64,000 nucleotides of DNA. It comes from Chrysopilus asiliformis (Eukaryota > Arthropoda > Insecta > Diptera > Rhagionidae). The translations under genes and the position numbers were made by a program. Positions 38,901 through 50,650 of the stretch are shown here, piece after piece (position 1 is the stretch's first letter; every line of letters begins with the position of its first letter). The DNA lies in contig OZ035960.1 in the NCBI GenBank assembly GCA_964034945.1, forward strand, positions 69,646,994-69,710,993, read 5' to 3'. The notes below the pieces were generated by a model that saw only the letters and a list, made by a program, of their open reading frames with translations, was not told the DNA's origin and made no database searches.

Positions 38901-40560
38901 TCGATTTCTGAGAGGGGGCGGGGCTTAACTCGGCCACGCCCCTTTTTCCAATTTTGATGGGAAATCGATTTCTGAGAGGGGGCGGGGCTTAACTCGGCCA
39001 CGCCCCTTTTTCCAATTTTGATGGGAAATCGATTTCTGAGAGGGGGCGGGGCTTAACTCGGCCACGCCTCTTTTTCCAATTTTGATGGGAAATCGATATC
39101 TGAGAGGGGGCGGGGCTTAACTCGGTCACGCCCCTTTTTCCAATTTTGATGGGAAATCGATTTCTGAGAGGGGGCGGGCTTAACTCGGCCACGCCCCTTT
39201 TTCCAATTTTGATAGGAAATCGATTTCTGAGAGGGGGCGGGGCTTAACTCGGCCACGCCCCTTTTTCCAATTTTGATGGGAAATCGATTTTTGAGAGGGG
39301 CGGGGCTTAACTCGGCCACGCCCCTTTTTCCAATTTTGATGGGAAATCGATTTCTGAGAGGGGGCGGGGCTTAACTCGGCCACGCCCCTTTTTCCAATTT
39401 TGATGGGAAATCGATTTCTGAGAGGGGGCGGGGCTTAACTCGGCCACGCCCCTTTTTCCAATTTTGATGGGAAATCGATTTCTGAGAGGGGGCGGGGCTT
39501 AACTCGGCCACGCCCCTTTTTCCAATTTTGATGGGAAATCGATTTCTGAGAGGGGGCGGGGCTTAACTCGGCCACGCCCCTTTTTCCAATTTTGATGGGA
39601 AATCGATTTCTGAGAGGGGGCGGGGCTTAACTCGGCCACGCCCCTTTTTCCAATTTTGATGGGAAATCGCTTTCTGAGAGGGGGCGGGGCTTAACTCGGC
39701 CACGCCCCTTTTTCCAATTTTGATGGGAAATCGATTTCTGAGAGGGGGCGGGGCTTAACTCGGCCACGCCCCTTTTTCCAATTTTGATGGGAAATCGATT
39801 TCTGAGAGGGGGCGGGGCTTAACTCGGCCACGCCCCTTTTTCCAATTTTGATAGGAAATCGATTTCTGAGAGGGGGCGGGGCTTAACTCGGCCACGCCCC
39901 TTTTTCCAATTTTGATGGGAAATCGATTTCTGAGAGGGGGCGGGGCTTAACTCGGCCACGCCCCTTTTTCCAATTTTGATGGGAAATCGATTTCTGAGAG
40001 GGGCGGGGCTTAACTCGGCCACGCCCCTTTTTCCAATTTTGATGGGAAATCGATATCTGAGAGGGGGCGGGGCTTAACTCGGCCACGCCCCTTTTTCCAA
40101 TTTTGATGGGAAATCGATATCTGAGAGGGGGCGGGGCTTAACTCGGTCACGCCCCTTTTTCCAATTTTGATGGGAAATCGATTTCTGAGAGGGGGCGGGC
40201 TTAACTCGGCCACGCCCCTTTTTCCAATTTTGATAGGAAATGGATTTCTGAGAGGGGGCGGGGCTTAACTCGGCCACGCCCCTTTTTCCAATTTTGATGG
40301 GAAATCGATATCTGAGAGGGGGCGGGGCTTAACTCGGCCACGCCCCTATTTCCAATTTTGATGGGAAATCGATATCTGAGAGGGGGCGGGGCTTAACTCG
40401 GTCACGCCCCTTTTTCCAATTTTGATGGGAAATCGATTTCTGAGAGGGGCGGGCTTAACTCGGCCACGCCCCTTTTTCCAATTTTGATAGGAAATCGATT
40501 TCTGAGAGGGGGCGGGGCTTAACTCGGCCACGCCCCTTTTTCCAATTTTGATGGGAAATC
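35950..40560 (+). repeat. Domain I, right block
   Basis: The block holds cassettes with GGTCAC near 36,120; 36,438; 36,827; 37,331; 37,717; 39,125; 40,144 and 40,400. The segment 36.6-37.5 kb matches 12.4-13.6 kb. A T6 unit near 37,600 is 65 bp. From about 37,880 to 38,390 and from 39,360 to 39,830 the units are almost all canonical. The last 65-bp T-insertion unit of domain I lies near 38,786. The ATCGCT unit at 39,661 and the ATAGG unit at 39,851 recur at 41,321 and 41,511 (offset 1,660). Confidence 0.65.
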
Positions 40561-42080
40561 GATTTCTGAGAGGGGGCGGGGCTTAACTCGGCCACGCCCC
40601 TTTTTCCAATTTTGATGGGAAATCGATTTCTGAGAGGGGGCGGGGCTTAACTCGGTCACGCCCCTTTTTCCAATTTTGATGGGAAATCGATTTCTGAGAG
40701 GGGGCGGGGCTTAACTCAGCCACGCCCCTTTTTCCAATTTTGATGGGAAATCGATTTCTGAGAGGGGGCGGGGCTTAACTCGGCCACGCCCCTTTTTCCA
40801 ATTTTGATGGGAAATCGATTTCTGAGAGGAGGCGGGGCTTAACTCGGCCACGCCCCTTTTTCCAATTTTGATAGGAAATCGATTTCTGAGAGGGGGCGGG
40901 GCTTAACTCGGCCACGCCCCTTTTTCCAATTTTGATGGGAAATCGATTTCTGAGAGGGGGCGGGGCTTAACTCGGCCACGCCCCTTTTTCCAATTTTGAT
41001 GGGAAATCGATTTCTGAGAGGGGGCGGGGCTTAACTCGGCCACGCCCCTTTTTCCAATTTTGATGGGAAATCGATTTCTGAGAGGGGGCGGGGCTTAACT
41101 CGGCCACGCCCCTTTTTCCAATTTTGATGGGAAATCGATTTCTGAGAGGGGGCGGGGCTTAACTCGGCCACGCCCCTTTTTCCAATTTTGATGGGAAATC
41201 GATTTCTGAGAGGGGGCGGGGCTTAACTCGGCCACGCCCCTTTTTCCAATTTTGATGGGAAATCGATTTCTGAGAGGGGGCGGGGCTTAACTCGGCCACG
41301 CCCCTTTTTCCAATTTTGATGGGAAATCGCTTTCTGAGAGGGGGCGGGGCTTAACTCGGCCACGCCCCTTTTTCCAATTTTGATGGGAAATCGATTTCTG
41401 AGAGGGGGCGGGGCTTAACTCGGCCACGCCCCTTTTTCCAATTTTGATGGGAAATCGATTTCTGAGAGGGGGCGGGGCTTAACTCGGCCACGCCCCTTTT
41501 TCCAATTTTGATAGGAAATCGATTTCTGAGAGGGGGCGGGGCTTAACTCGGCCACGCCCCTTTTTCCAATTTTGATGGGAAATCGATTTCTGAGAGGGGG
41601 CGGGGCTTAACTCGGCCACGCCCCTTTTTCCAATTTTGATGGGAAATCGATTTCTGAGAGGGGGCGGGGCTTAACTCGGCCACGCCCCTTTTTCCAATTT
41701 TGATGGGAAATCGATTTCTGAGAGGGGGCGGGGCTTAACTCGGCCACGCCCCTTTTTCCAATTTTGATGGGAAATCGATTTCTGAGAGGGGGCGGGGCTT
41801 AACTCGGCCACGCCCCTTTTTCCAATTTTGATGGGAAATCGATTTCTGAGAGGGGGCGGGGCTTAACTCGGCCACGCCCCTTTTTCCAATTTTGATGGGA
41901 AATCGATTTCTGAGAGGGGGCGGGGCTTAACTCGGCCACGCCCCTTTTTCCAATTTTGATGGGAAATCGATTTCTGAGAGGGGGCTGGGCTTAACTCGGC
42001 CACGCCCCTTTTTCCAATTTTGATGGGAAATCGATTTCTGAGAGGGGGCGGGGCTTAACTCGGCCACGCCCCTTTTTCCA
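40560..42080 (+). repeat. Domain II left edge: copy of the 53-kb block plus canonical run
   Basis: GGTCAC (40,654), CTCAGCC (40,711), GAGGAGGCGG (40,821) and ATAGG (40,871) match 52,995; 53,052; 53,162 and 53,212 at an exact offset of 12,341. ATAGG at 40,871 and 41,511 are exactly ten units apart. The rest is nearly all canonical, with ATCGCT at 41,321 and GGGGCTGGGC near 41,985. Confidence 0.75.
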
Positions 42081-42090
42081 ATTTTGATGG

Positions 42091-43626
42091 GAAATCAATT
42101 TCTGAGAGGGGGCGGGGCTTAACTCGGCCACGCCCCTTTTTCAAATTTTGATGGGAAATCGATTTCTGAGAGGGGGCGGGGCTTAACTCGGCCACGCCCC
42201 TTTTTCCAATTTTGATGGGAAATCGATATCTGAGAGGGGGCGGGGCTTAACTCGGCCACGCCCCTTTTTCCAATTTTGATGGGAAATCAATTTCTGAGAG
42301 GGGGCGGGGCTTAACTCGGCCACGCCCCTTTTTCCAATTTTGATGGGAAATCGATATCTGAGAGGGGGCGGGGCTTAACTCGGCCACGCCCCTTTTTCCA
42401 ATTTTGATGGGAAATCGATTTCTGAGAGGGGGCGGGGCTTAACTCGGCCACGCCCCTTTTTCCAATTTTGATGGGAAATCGATTTCTGAGAGAGGGCGGG
42501 GCTTAACTCGGCCACGCCCCTTTTTCCAATTTTGATGGGAAATCGATTTCTGAGAGGGGGCGGGGCTTAACTCGGCCACGCCCCTTTTTCCAATTTTGAT
42601 GGGAAATCGATATCTGAGAGGGGGCGGGGCTTAACTCGGCCACGCCCCTTTTTCCAATTTTGATGGGAAATCGATTTCTGAGAGGGGGCGGGGCTTAACT
42701 CGGCCACGCCCCTTTTTCCAATTTTGATGGGAAATCGATATCTGAGAGGGGGCGGGGCTTAACTCGGCCACGCCCCTTTTTCCAATTTTGATGGGAAATC
42801 AATTTCTGAGAGGGGGCGGGGCTTAACTCGGCCACGCCCCTTTTTCCAATTTTGATGGGAAATCGATATCTGAGAGGGGGCGGGGCTTAACTCGGCCACG
42901 CCCCTTTTTCCAATTTTGATGGGAAATCGATTTCTGAGAGGGGGCGGGGCTTAACTCGGCCACGCCCCTTTTTCCAATTTTGATGGGAAATCAATTTCTG
43001 AGAGGGGGCGGGGCTTAACTCGGCCACGCCCCTTTTTCAAATTTTGATGGGAAATCGATTTCTGAGAGGGGGCGGGGCTTAACTCGGCCACGCCCCTTTT
43101 TCCAATTTTGATGGGAAATCGATATCTGAGAGGGGGCGGGGCTTAACTCGGCCACGCCCCTTTTTCCAATTTTGATGGGAAATCAATTTCTGAGAGGGGG
43201 CGGGGCTTAACTCGGCCACGCCCCTTTTTCCAATTTTGATGGGAAATCGATATCTGAGTGGGGGCGGGGCTTAACTCGGCCACGCCCCTTTTTCCAATTT
43301 TGATGGGAAATCGATTTCTGAGAGGGGGCGGGGCTTAACTCGGCCACGCCCCTTTTTCCAATTTTGATGGGAAATCGATTTCTGAGAGAGGGCGGGGCTT
43401 AACTCGGCCACGCCCCTTTTTCCAATTTTGATGGGAAATCGATTTCTGAGAGGGGGCGGGGCTTAACTCGGCCACGCCCCTTTTTCCAATTTTGATGGGA
43501 AATCGATATCTGAGAGGGGGCGGGGCTTAACTCGGCCACGCCCCTTTTTCCAATTTTGATGGGAAATCGATTTCTGAGAGGGGGCGGGGCTTAACTCGGC
43601 CACGCCCCTTTTTCCAATTTTGATGG
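42091..43626 (+). repeat. 14-monomer (896-bp) higher-order repeat, copies 1 and 2 (second partial)
   Basis: A precise higher-order period of 896 bp (14 x 64) is seen. ATCAAT units at 42,091 and 42,283 recur at 42,987 and 43,179, TTCAAATTTTG at 42,141 recurs at 43,037, and GAGAGAGGGCGG at 42,491 recurs at 43,387. The order of GATTTC, GATATC and ATCAAT units is identical over ten consecutive monomers and then parts at 43,627. An extra ATCAAT unit at 42,795 suggests a smaller earlier duplication inside the unit. One difference is GAGTGGGGG near 43,258. Confidence 0.85.
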
Positions 43627-43629
43627 GAA

Positions 43630-44720
43630 ATCGATTTCTGAGAGGGGGCGGGGCTTAACTCGGCCACGCCCCTTTTTCCAATTTTGATGGGAAATCGATT
43701 TCTGAGAGGGGGCGGGGCTTAACTCGGCCACGCCCCTTTTTCCAATTTTGATGGGAAATCGATTTCTGAGAGGGGGCGGGGCTTAACTCGGCCAATCCCC
43801 TTTTTCCAATTTTGATGGGAAATCGATTTCTGAGAGGGGGCGGGGCTTAACTCGGCCACGCCCCTTTTTCCAATTTTGATGGGAAATCGATTTCTGAGAG
43901 GGGGCGGGGCTTAACTCGGCCACGCCCCTTTTTCCAATTTTGATGGGAAATCGATTTCTGAGAGGGGGCGGGCTTAACTCGGCCACGCCCCTTTTTCCAA
44001 TTTTGATGGGAAATCGATTTCTGAGAGGGGGCGGGGCTTAACTCGGCCACGCCCCTTTTTCCAATTTTGATGGGAAATCGATTTCTGAGAGGGGGCGGGC
44101 TTAACTCGGCCACGCCCCTTTTTCCAATTTTGATGGGAAATCGATTTCTGAGAGGGGGCGGGGCTTAACTCGGCCACGCCCCTTTTTCTAATTTTGATGG
44201 GAAATCGATTTCTGAGAGGGGGCGGGGCTTAACTCGGCCACGCCCCTTTTTCCAATTTTGATGGGAAATCGATTTCTGAGAGGGGGCGGGGCTTAACTCG
44301 GCCACGCCCCTTTTTCCAATTTTGATGGGAAATCGATTTCTGAGAGGGGGCGGGGCTTAACTCGGCCACGCCCCTTTTTCCAATTTTGATGGGAAATCGA
44401 TTTCTGAGAGGGGGCGGGGCTTAACTCGGCCACGCCCCTTTTTCCAATTTTGATGGAAAATCGATTTCTGAGAGGCGGCGAGGCTTAACTCGGCCACGCC
44501 CCTTTTTCCAATTTTGATGGGAAATCGATTTCTGAGAGGGGGCGGGGCTTAACTCGGCCACGCCCCTTTTTCCAATTTTGATGGAAAATCGATTTCTGAG
44601 AGGCGGCGAGGCTTAACTCGGCCACGCCCCTTTTTCCAATTTTGATGGGAAATCGATTTCTGAGAGGGGGCGGGGCTTAACTCGGCCACGCCCCTTTTTC
44701 CAATTTTGATGGGAAATCGA
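43630..44720 (+). repeat. Domain II block with GCCAATCCCC unit and a 128-bp dimer duplication
   Basis: GCCAATCCCC (43,791), two 63-bp units and TTCTAATT (44,187) match 45,935-46,331 at offset 2,144. The dimer defined by GATGGAAAATC with GAGGCGGCGAGG appears twice, at 44,453 and 44,581, exactly 128 bp apart. Confidence 0.8.
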
Positions 44721-45800
44721 TTTCTGAGAGGGGGCGGGGCTTAACTCGGCCACGCCCCTTTTTCCAATTTTGATGGGAAATCGATTTCTGAGAGGGGGCG
44801 GGGCTTAACTCGGCCACGCCCCTTTTTCCAATTTTGATGGGAAATCGATTTCTGAGAGGGGGCGGGGCTTAACTCGGCCACGCCCCTTTGTCCAATTTTG
44901 ATGGGAAATCGATTTCTGAGAGAGGCGGGGCTTAACTCGGCCACGCCCCTTTCTGAGAGGAGGCGGGGCTTAACTCGGCCACGCCCCTTTTTCCAATTTT
45001 GATGGGAAATCGATTTCTGAGAGGGGGCGGGGCTTAACTCGGCCACGCCCCTTTTTCCAATTTTGATGGGAAATCGATTTCTGAGAGGGGGCGGGGCTTA
45101 ACTCGGCCACGCCCCTTTTTCCAATTTTGATGGGAAATCGATTTCTGAGAGGGGGCGGGGCTTAACTCGGCCACGCCCCTTTTTCCAATTTTGATGGGAA
45201 ATCGATATCTGAGAGGGGCGGGGCTTAACTCGGCCACGCCCCTTTTTCCAATTTTGATGGGAAATCGATATCTGAGAGGGGGCGGGGCTTAACTCGGCCA
45301 CACCCCTATTTCCAATTTTGATGGGAAATCGATTTCTGAGAGGGGGCGGGGCTTAACTCGGCCACGCCCTTTTTTCCAATTTTGATGGGAAATCGATTTC
45401 TGAGGGGGCGGGGCTTAACTCGGCCACGCCCCTTTTTCCAATTTTGATGGGAAATCGATTTCTGAGAGGGGGCGGGGCTTAACTCGGCCACGCCCCTTTT
45501 TCCAATTTTGATGGAAAATCGATTTCAGAGAGGGGGCGGGGCTTAACTCGGCCACGCCCCTTTTTCCAATTTTGATGGGAAATCGATTTCTGAGAGGGGG
45601 CGGGGCTTAACTCGGCCACGCCCCTTTTTCCAATTTTGATGGGAAATCGATTTCTGAGAGGGGGCGGGGCTTAACTCAGCCACGCCCCTTTTTCCAATTT
45701 TGATGGGAAATCGATTTCTGAGAGGGGGCGGGGCTTAACTCGGCCACGCCCCTTTTTCCAATTTTGATGGGAAATCGATTTCTGAGAGGGGGCGGGGCTT
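44720..45800 (+). repeat. About 1.08-kb duplicated block, copy 1 (with truncated monomer)
   Basis: The block recurs at 48,460-49,540 with an exact offset of 3,740. Shared markers are CCTTTGTCC (near 44,887), the truncated monomer at 44,924-44,957, CACCCCTATTTCC (near 45,300), GCCCTTTTTTCC, a CTGAGGGGGCGG unit, GATTTCAGAG (45,521 and 49,261) and CTCAGCC (45,671 and 49,411). Confidence 0.85.
44922..44958 (+). repeat. Truncated monomer, 26 bp deleted between TTT repeats
   Basis: After CGCCCC the unit goes from TTT directly to CTGAG and so lacks the CCAAT, GATGGG and ATCGAT region. The deletion is 26 bp and is flanked by TTT on both sides in the intact unit. The next unit upstream boundary is also altered (GAGAGAGGCGGGG). 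A copy lies at 48,662-48,698. Confidence 0.85.
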
Positions 45801-47790
45801 AACTTGGCCACGCCCCTTTTTCCAATTTTGATGGGAAATCGATTTCTGAGAGGGGGCGGGGCTTAACTCGGCCACGCCCCTTTTTCCAATTTTGATGGGA
45901 AATCGATTTCTGAGAGGGGGCGGGGCTTAACTCGGCCAATCCCCTTTTTCCAATTTTGATGGGAAATCGATTTCTGAGAGGGGGCGGGGCTTAACTCGGC
46001 CACGCCCCTTTTTCCAATTTTGATGGGAAATCGATTTCTGAGAGGGGGCGGGGCTTAACTCGGCCACGCCCCTTTTTCCAATTTTGATGGGAAATCGATT
46101 TCTGAGAGGGGGCGGGCTTAACTCGGCCACGCCCCTTTTTCCAATTTTGATGGGAAATCGATTTCTGAGAGGGGGCGGGGCTTAACTCGGCCACGCCCCT
46201 TTTTCCAATTTTGATGGGAAATCGATTTCTGAGAGGGGGCGGGCTTAACTCGGCCACGCCCCTTTTTCCAATTTTGATGGGAAATCGATTTCTGAGAGGG
46301 GGCGGGGCTTAACTCGGCCACGCCCCTTTTTCTAATTTTGATGGGAAATCGATTTCTGAGAGGGGGCGGGGCTTAACTCGGCCACGCCCCTTTTTCCAAT
46401 TTTGATGGGAAATCGACTTCTGAGAGGGGGCGGGGCTTAACTCGGCCACGCCCCTTTTTCCAATTTTGATGGGAAATCGATTTCTGAGAGGGGGCGGGGC
46501 TTAACTCGGCCACGCCCCTTTTTCCAATTTTGATGGGAAATCGATTTCTGAGAGGGGGCGGGGCTTAACTCGGCCACGCCCCTTTTTCCAATTTTGATGG
46601 GAAATCGATTTCTGAGAGGGGGCGGGGCTTAACTCGGCCACGCCCCTTTTTCCAATTTTGATGGGAAATCGATTTCTGAGAGGGGGCGGGGCTTAACTCG
46701 GCCACGCCCCTTTTTCCAATTTTGATGGGAAATCGATTTCTGAGAGGGGGCGGGGCTTAACTCAGCCACGCCCCTTTTTCCAATTTTGATGGGAAATCGA
46801 TTTCTGAGAGGGGGCGGGGCTTAACTCGGCCACGCCCCTTTTTCCAATTTTGATGGGAAATCGATTTCTGAGAGGGGGCGGGGCTTAACTTGGCCACGCC
46901 CCTTTTTCCAATTTTGATGGGAAATCGATTTCTGAGAGGGGGCGGGGCTTAACTCGGCCACGCCCCTTTTTCCAATTTTGATGGGAAATCGATTTCTGAG
47001 AGGGGGCGGGGCTTAACTCGGCCAATCCCCTTTTTCCAATTTTGATGGGAAATCGATTTCTGAGAGGGGGCGGGGCTTAACTCGGCCACGCCCCTTTTTC
47101 CAATTTTGATGGGAAATCGATTTCTGAGAGGGGGCGGGGCTTAACTCGGCCACGCCCCTTTTTCCAATTTTGATGGGAAATCGATTTCTGAGAGGGGGCG
47201 GGCTTAACTCGGCCACGCCCCTTTTTCCAATTTTGATGGGAAATCGATTTCTGAGAGGGGGCGGGGCTTAACTCGGCCACGCCCCTTTTTCCAATTTTGA
47301 TGGGAAATCGATTTCTGAGAGGGGGCGGGCTTAACTCGGCCACGCCCCTTTTTCCAATTTTGATGGGAAATCGATTTCTGAGAGGGGGCGGGGCTTAACT
47401 CGGCCACGCCCCTTTTTCTAATTTTGATGGGAAATCGATTTCTGAGAGGGGGCGGGGCTTAACTCGGCCACGCCCCTTTTTCCAATTTTGATGGGAAATC
47501 GACTTCTGAGAGGGGGCGGGGCTTAACTCGGCCACGCCCCTTTTTCCAATTTTGATGGGAAATCGATTTCTGAGAGGGGGCGGGGCTTAACTCGGCCACG
47601 CCCCTTTTTCCAATTTTGATGGGAAATCGATTTCTGAGAGGGGGCGGGGCTTAACTCGGCCACGCCCCTTTTTCCAATTTTGATGGGAAATCGATTTCTG
47701 AGAGGGGGCGGGGCTTAACTCGGCCACGCCCCTTTTTCCAATTTTGATGGGAAATCGATTTCTGAGAGGGGGCGGGGCTTAACTCGGCCA
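45620..47790 (+). repeat. 17-monomer (1,086-bp) higher-order repeat, two tandem copies
   Basis: Two adjacent copies share, at exactly 1,086 bp, CTCAGCC (45,671 and 46,757), AACTTGGCC (45,801 and 46,887), GCCAATCCCC (45,935 and 47,021), two 63-bp units, TTCTAATT and GACTTCTGAG (46,415 and 47,501). The length is 17 x 64 less the 2 bp missing from the short units. A partial third copy of the middle part lies at 43.79-44.19 kb. The two copies appear near-identical by eye. Confidence 0.87.
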
Positions 47791-48460
47791 CGCCTCTTTT
47801 TCCAATTTTGATGGGAAATCGATTTCTGAGAGGGGGCGGGCTTAACTCGGCCACGCCCCTTTTTCCAATTTTGATAGGAAATCGATTTCTGAGAGGGGGC
47901 GGGGCTTAACTCGGCCACGCCCCTTTTTCCAATTTTGATGGGAAATCGATTTCTGAGAGGGGGCGGGGCTTAACTCGGCCACGCCCCTTTTTCCAATTTT
48001 GATGGGAAATCGATTTCTGAGAGGGGGCGGGGCTTAACTCAGCCACGCCCCTTTTTCCAATTTTAATGGGAAATCGATTTCTGAGAGGGGGCGGGGCTTA
48101 ACTCGGCCACGCCCCTTTTTCCAATTTTGATGGGAAATCGATTTCTGAGAGGGGGCGGGGCTTAACTCGGCCACGCCTCTTTTTCCAATTTTGATGGGAA
48201 ATCGATTTCTGAGAGGGGGCGGGGCTTAACTCGGCCACGCCCCTTTTTCCAATTTTGATGGGAAATCGATTTCTGAGAGGGGGCGGGGCTTAACTCGGCC
48301 ACGCCCCTTTTTCCAATTTTGATGGGAAATCGATTTCTGAGAGGGGGCGGGGCTTAACTCAGCCACGCCCCTTATTCCAATTTTGATGGGAAATCGATTT
48401 CTGAGAGGGGGCGGGGCTTAACTCGGCCACGCCCCTTTTTCCAATTTTGATGGGAAATCG
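47790..48460 (+). repeat. Domain II spacer block of near-canonical units
   Basis: Ten or so units separate the 1,086-bp repeat from the next duplicated block. Variants are CACGCCTCT near 47,793 and 48,176, TTTTAATGGG near 48,064, CTCAGCC at 48,038 and 48,358 (five units apart) and CTTATTCC near 48,372. Confidence 0.65.
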
Positions 48461-49540
48461 ATTTCTGAGAGGGGGCGGGCTTAACTCGGCCACGCCCCTT
48501 TTTCCAATTTTGATGGGAAATCGATTTCTGAGAGGGGGCGGGGCTTAACTCGGCCACGCCCCTTTTTCCAATTTTGATGGGAAATCGATTTCTGAGAGGG
48601 GGCGGGGCTTAACTCGGCCACGCCCCTTTGTCCAATTTTGATGGGAAATCGATTTCTGAGAGAGGCGGGGCTTAACTCGGCCACGCGCCTTTCTGAGAGG
48701 GGGCGGGGCTTAACTCGGCCACGCCCCTTTTTCCAATTTTGATGGGAAATCGATTTCTGAGAGGGGGCGGGGCTTAACTCGGCCACGCCCCTTTTTCCAA
48801 TTTTGATGGGAAATCGATTTCTGAGAGGGGGCGGGGCTTAACTCGGCCACGCCCCTTTTTCCAATTTTGATGGGAAATCGATTTCTGAGAGGGGGCGGGG
48901 CTTAACTCGGCCACGCCCCTTTTTCCAATTTTGATGGGAAATCGATATCTGAGAGGGGCGGGGCTTAACTCGGCCACGCCCCTTTTTCCAATTTTGATGG
49001 GAAATCGATATCTGAGAGGGGGCGGGGCTTAACTCGGCCACACCCCTATTTCCAATTTTGATGGGAAATCGATTTCTGAGAGGGGGCGGGGCTTAACTCG
49101 GCCACGCCCTTTTTTCCAATTTTGATGGGAAATCGATTTCTGAGGGGGCGGGGCTTAACTCGGCCACGCCCCTTTTTCCAATTTTGATGGGAAATCGATT
49201 TCTGAGAGGGGGCGGGGCTTAACTCGGCCACGCCCCTTTTTCCAATTTTGATGGAAAATCGATTTCAGAGAGGGGGCGGGGCTTAACTCGGCCACGCCCC
49301 TTTTTCCAATTTTGATGGGAAATCGATTTCTGAGAGGGGGCGGGGCTTAACTCGGCCACGCCCCTTTTTCCAATTTTGATGGGAAATCGATTTCTGAGAG
49401 GGGGCGGGGCTTAACTCAGCCACGCCCCTTTTTCCAATTTTGATGGGAAATCGATTTCTGAGAGGGGGCGGGGCTTAACTCGGCCACGCCCCTTTTTCCA
49501 ATTTTGATGGGAAATCGATTTCTGAGAGGGGGCGGGGCTT
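48460..49540 (+). repeat. About 1.08-kb duplicated block, copy 2
   Basis: This is the partner of 44,720-45,800 at offset 3,740, including the truncated monomer (48,662-48,698). It differs from copy 1 at a few bases, for example GCGCCT for GCCCCT beside the truncation and GAGGGGGCGG for GAGGAGGCGG after it. Confidence 0.85.
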
Positions 49541-50650
49541 AACTCGGCCACGCCCCTTTTTCCAATTTTGATGGGAAATCGATTTCTGAGAGGGGGCGTG
49601 CTTAACTCGGCCACGCCCCTTTTTCCAATTTTGATAGGAAATCGATTTCTGAGAGGGGGCGGGGCTTAACTCGGCCACGCCCCTTTTTCCAATTTTGATG
49701 GGAAATCGATTTCTGAGAGGGGGCGGGGCTTAACTCGGCCACGCCCCTTTTTCCAATTTTGATGGGAAATCGATTTCTGAGAGGGGGCGGGGCTTAACTC
49801 GGCCACGCCCCTTTTTCCAATTTTGATGGGAAATCGATATCTGAGAGGGGGCGGGGCTTAACTCGGCCACGCCCCTTTTTCCAATTTTGATGGGAAATCG
49901 ATTTCTGAGAGGGGGCGGGGCTTAACTCGGCCACGCCCCTTTTTCCAATTTTGATGGGAAATCGATTTCTGAGAGGGGGCGGGGCTTAACTCGGCCACGC
50001 CCCTTTTTCCAATTTTGATGGGAAATCGATTTCTCAGAGGGGGTGGGGCTTAACTCGGCCACGCCCCTTTTTCCAATTTTGATGGGAAATCGATTTCTGA
50101 GAGGGGGCGGGGCTTAACTCGGTCACGCCCCTTTTTCCAATTTTGATGGGAAATCGATTTCTGAGAGGGGGCGGGGCTTAACTCGGCCACGCCCCTTTTT
50201 CCAATTTTGATGGGAAACCGATTTCTGAGAGGGGGCGGGGCTTAACTCGGCCACGCCCCTTTTTCCAATTTTGATGGGAAATCGATTTCTGAGAGGGGGC
50301 GGGGCTTAACTCGGCCACGCCCCTTTTTCCAATTTTGATGGGAAATCGATTTCTGAGAGGGGGCGGGGCTTAACTCGGCCACGCCCCTTTTTCCAATTTT
50401 GATGGGAAATCGATTTCTGAGAGGGGGCGGGGCTTAACTCGGCCACGCCCCTTTTTCCAATTTTGATGGGAAATCGATATCTGAGAGGGGGCGGGGCTTA
50501 ACTCGGCCACGCCCCTTTTTCCAATTTTGATGGGAAATCGATATCTGAGAGGGGGCGGGGCTTAACTCGGGCACGCCCCTTTTTCCAATTTTGATGGGAA
50601 ATCGATTTCTGAGAGGGGGCGGGCTTAACTCGGCCCGCCCCTTTTTCCAA
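49540..50650 (+). repeat. Domain II block: GCGTGCTT unit and first AAACCG unit
   Basis: GCGTGCTT (49,597) followed by an ATAGG unit repeats the arrangement of 30,051 and 35,851. Then come canonical units, TTCTCAGAGG with GGGTGGGG near 50,034-50,043, GGTCAC near 50,122 and AAACCG at 50,211. A GGGCAC unit lies near 50,570, and the ACG of one unit has lost its A near 50,635 (CGGCCCGCCCC). Confidence 0.65.

Larger units (their letters stand above)
1..40560 (+). repeat. Array domain I: variant-rich, with 62-, 63- and 65-bp units
   Basis: This part of the array is marked by 65-bp units with a T inserted in the G-run (GGGTGGCGGGG), seen near 2,870; 4,276; 6,892; 8,327; 9,350; 13,247; 14,717; 16,632; 18,679; 19,255; 20,657; 21,616; 22,383; 23,467; 24,556; 25,451; 26,155; 28,071; 28,773; 30,366; 31,069; 31,763; 32,466; 34,317; 37,123 and 38,786. 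It also has dense GATATC and GGTCAC units and the GAAAGG marker. Spacing of the 65-bp units is irregular (about 580 to 2,800 bp), so no single higher-order period rules the domain. It is a mosaic of duplicated blocks. The right edge is put after the last A/A/T-short/ATAGG cassette near 40,400-40,500 and is approximate. Confidence 0.7.
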
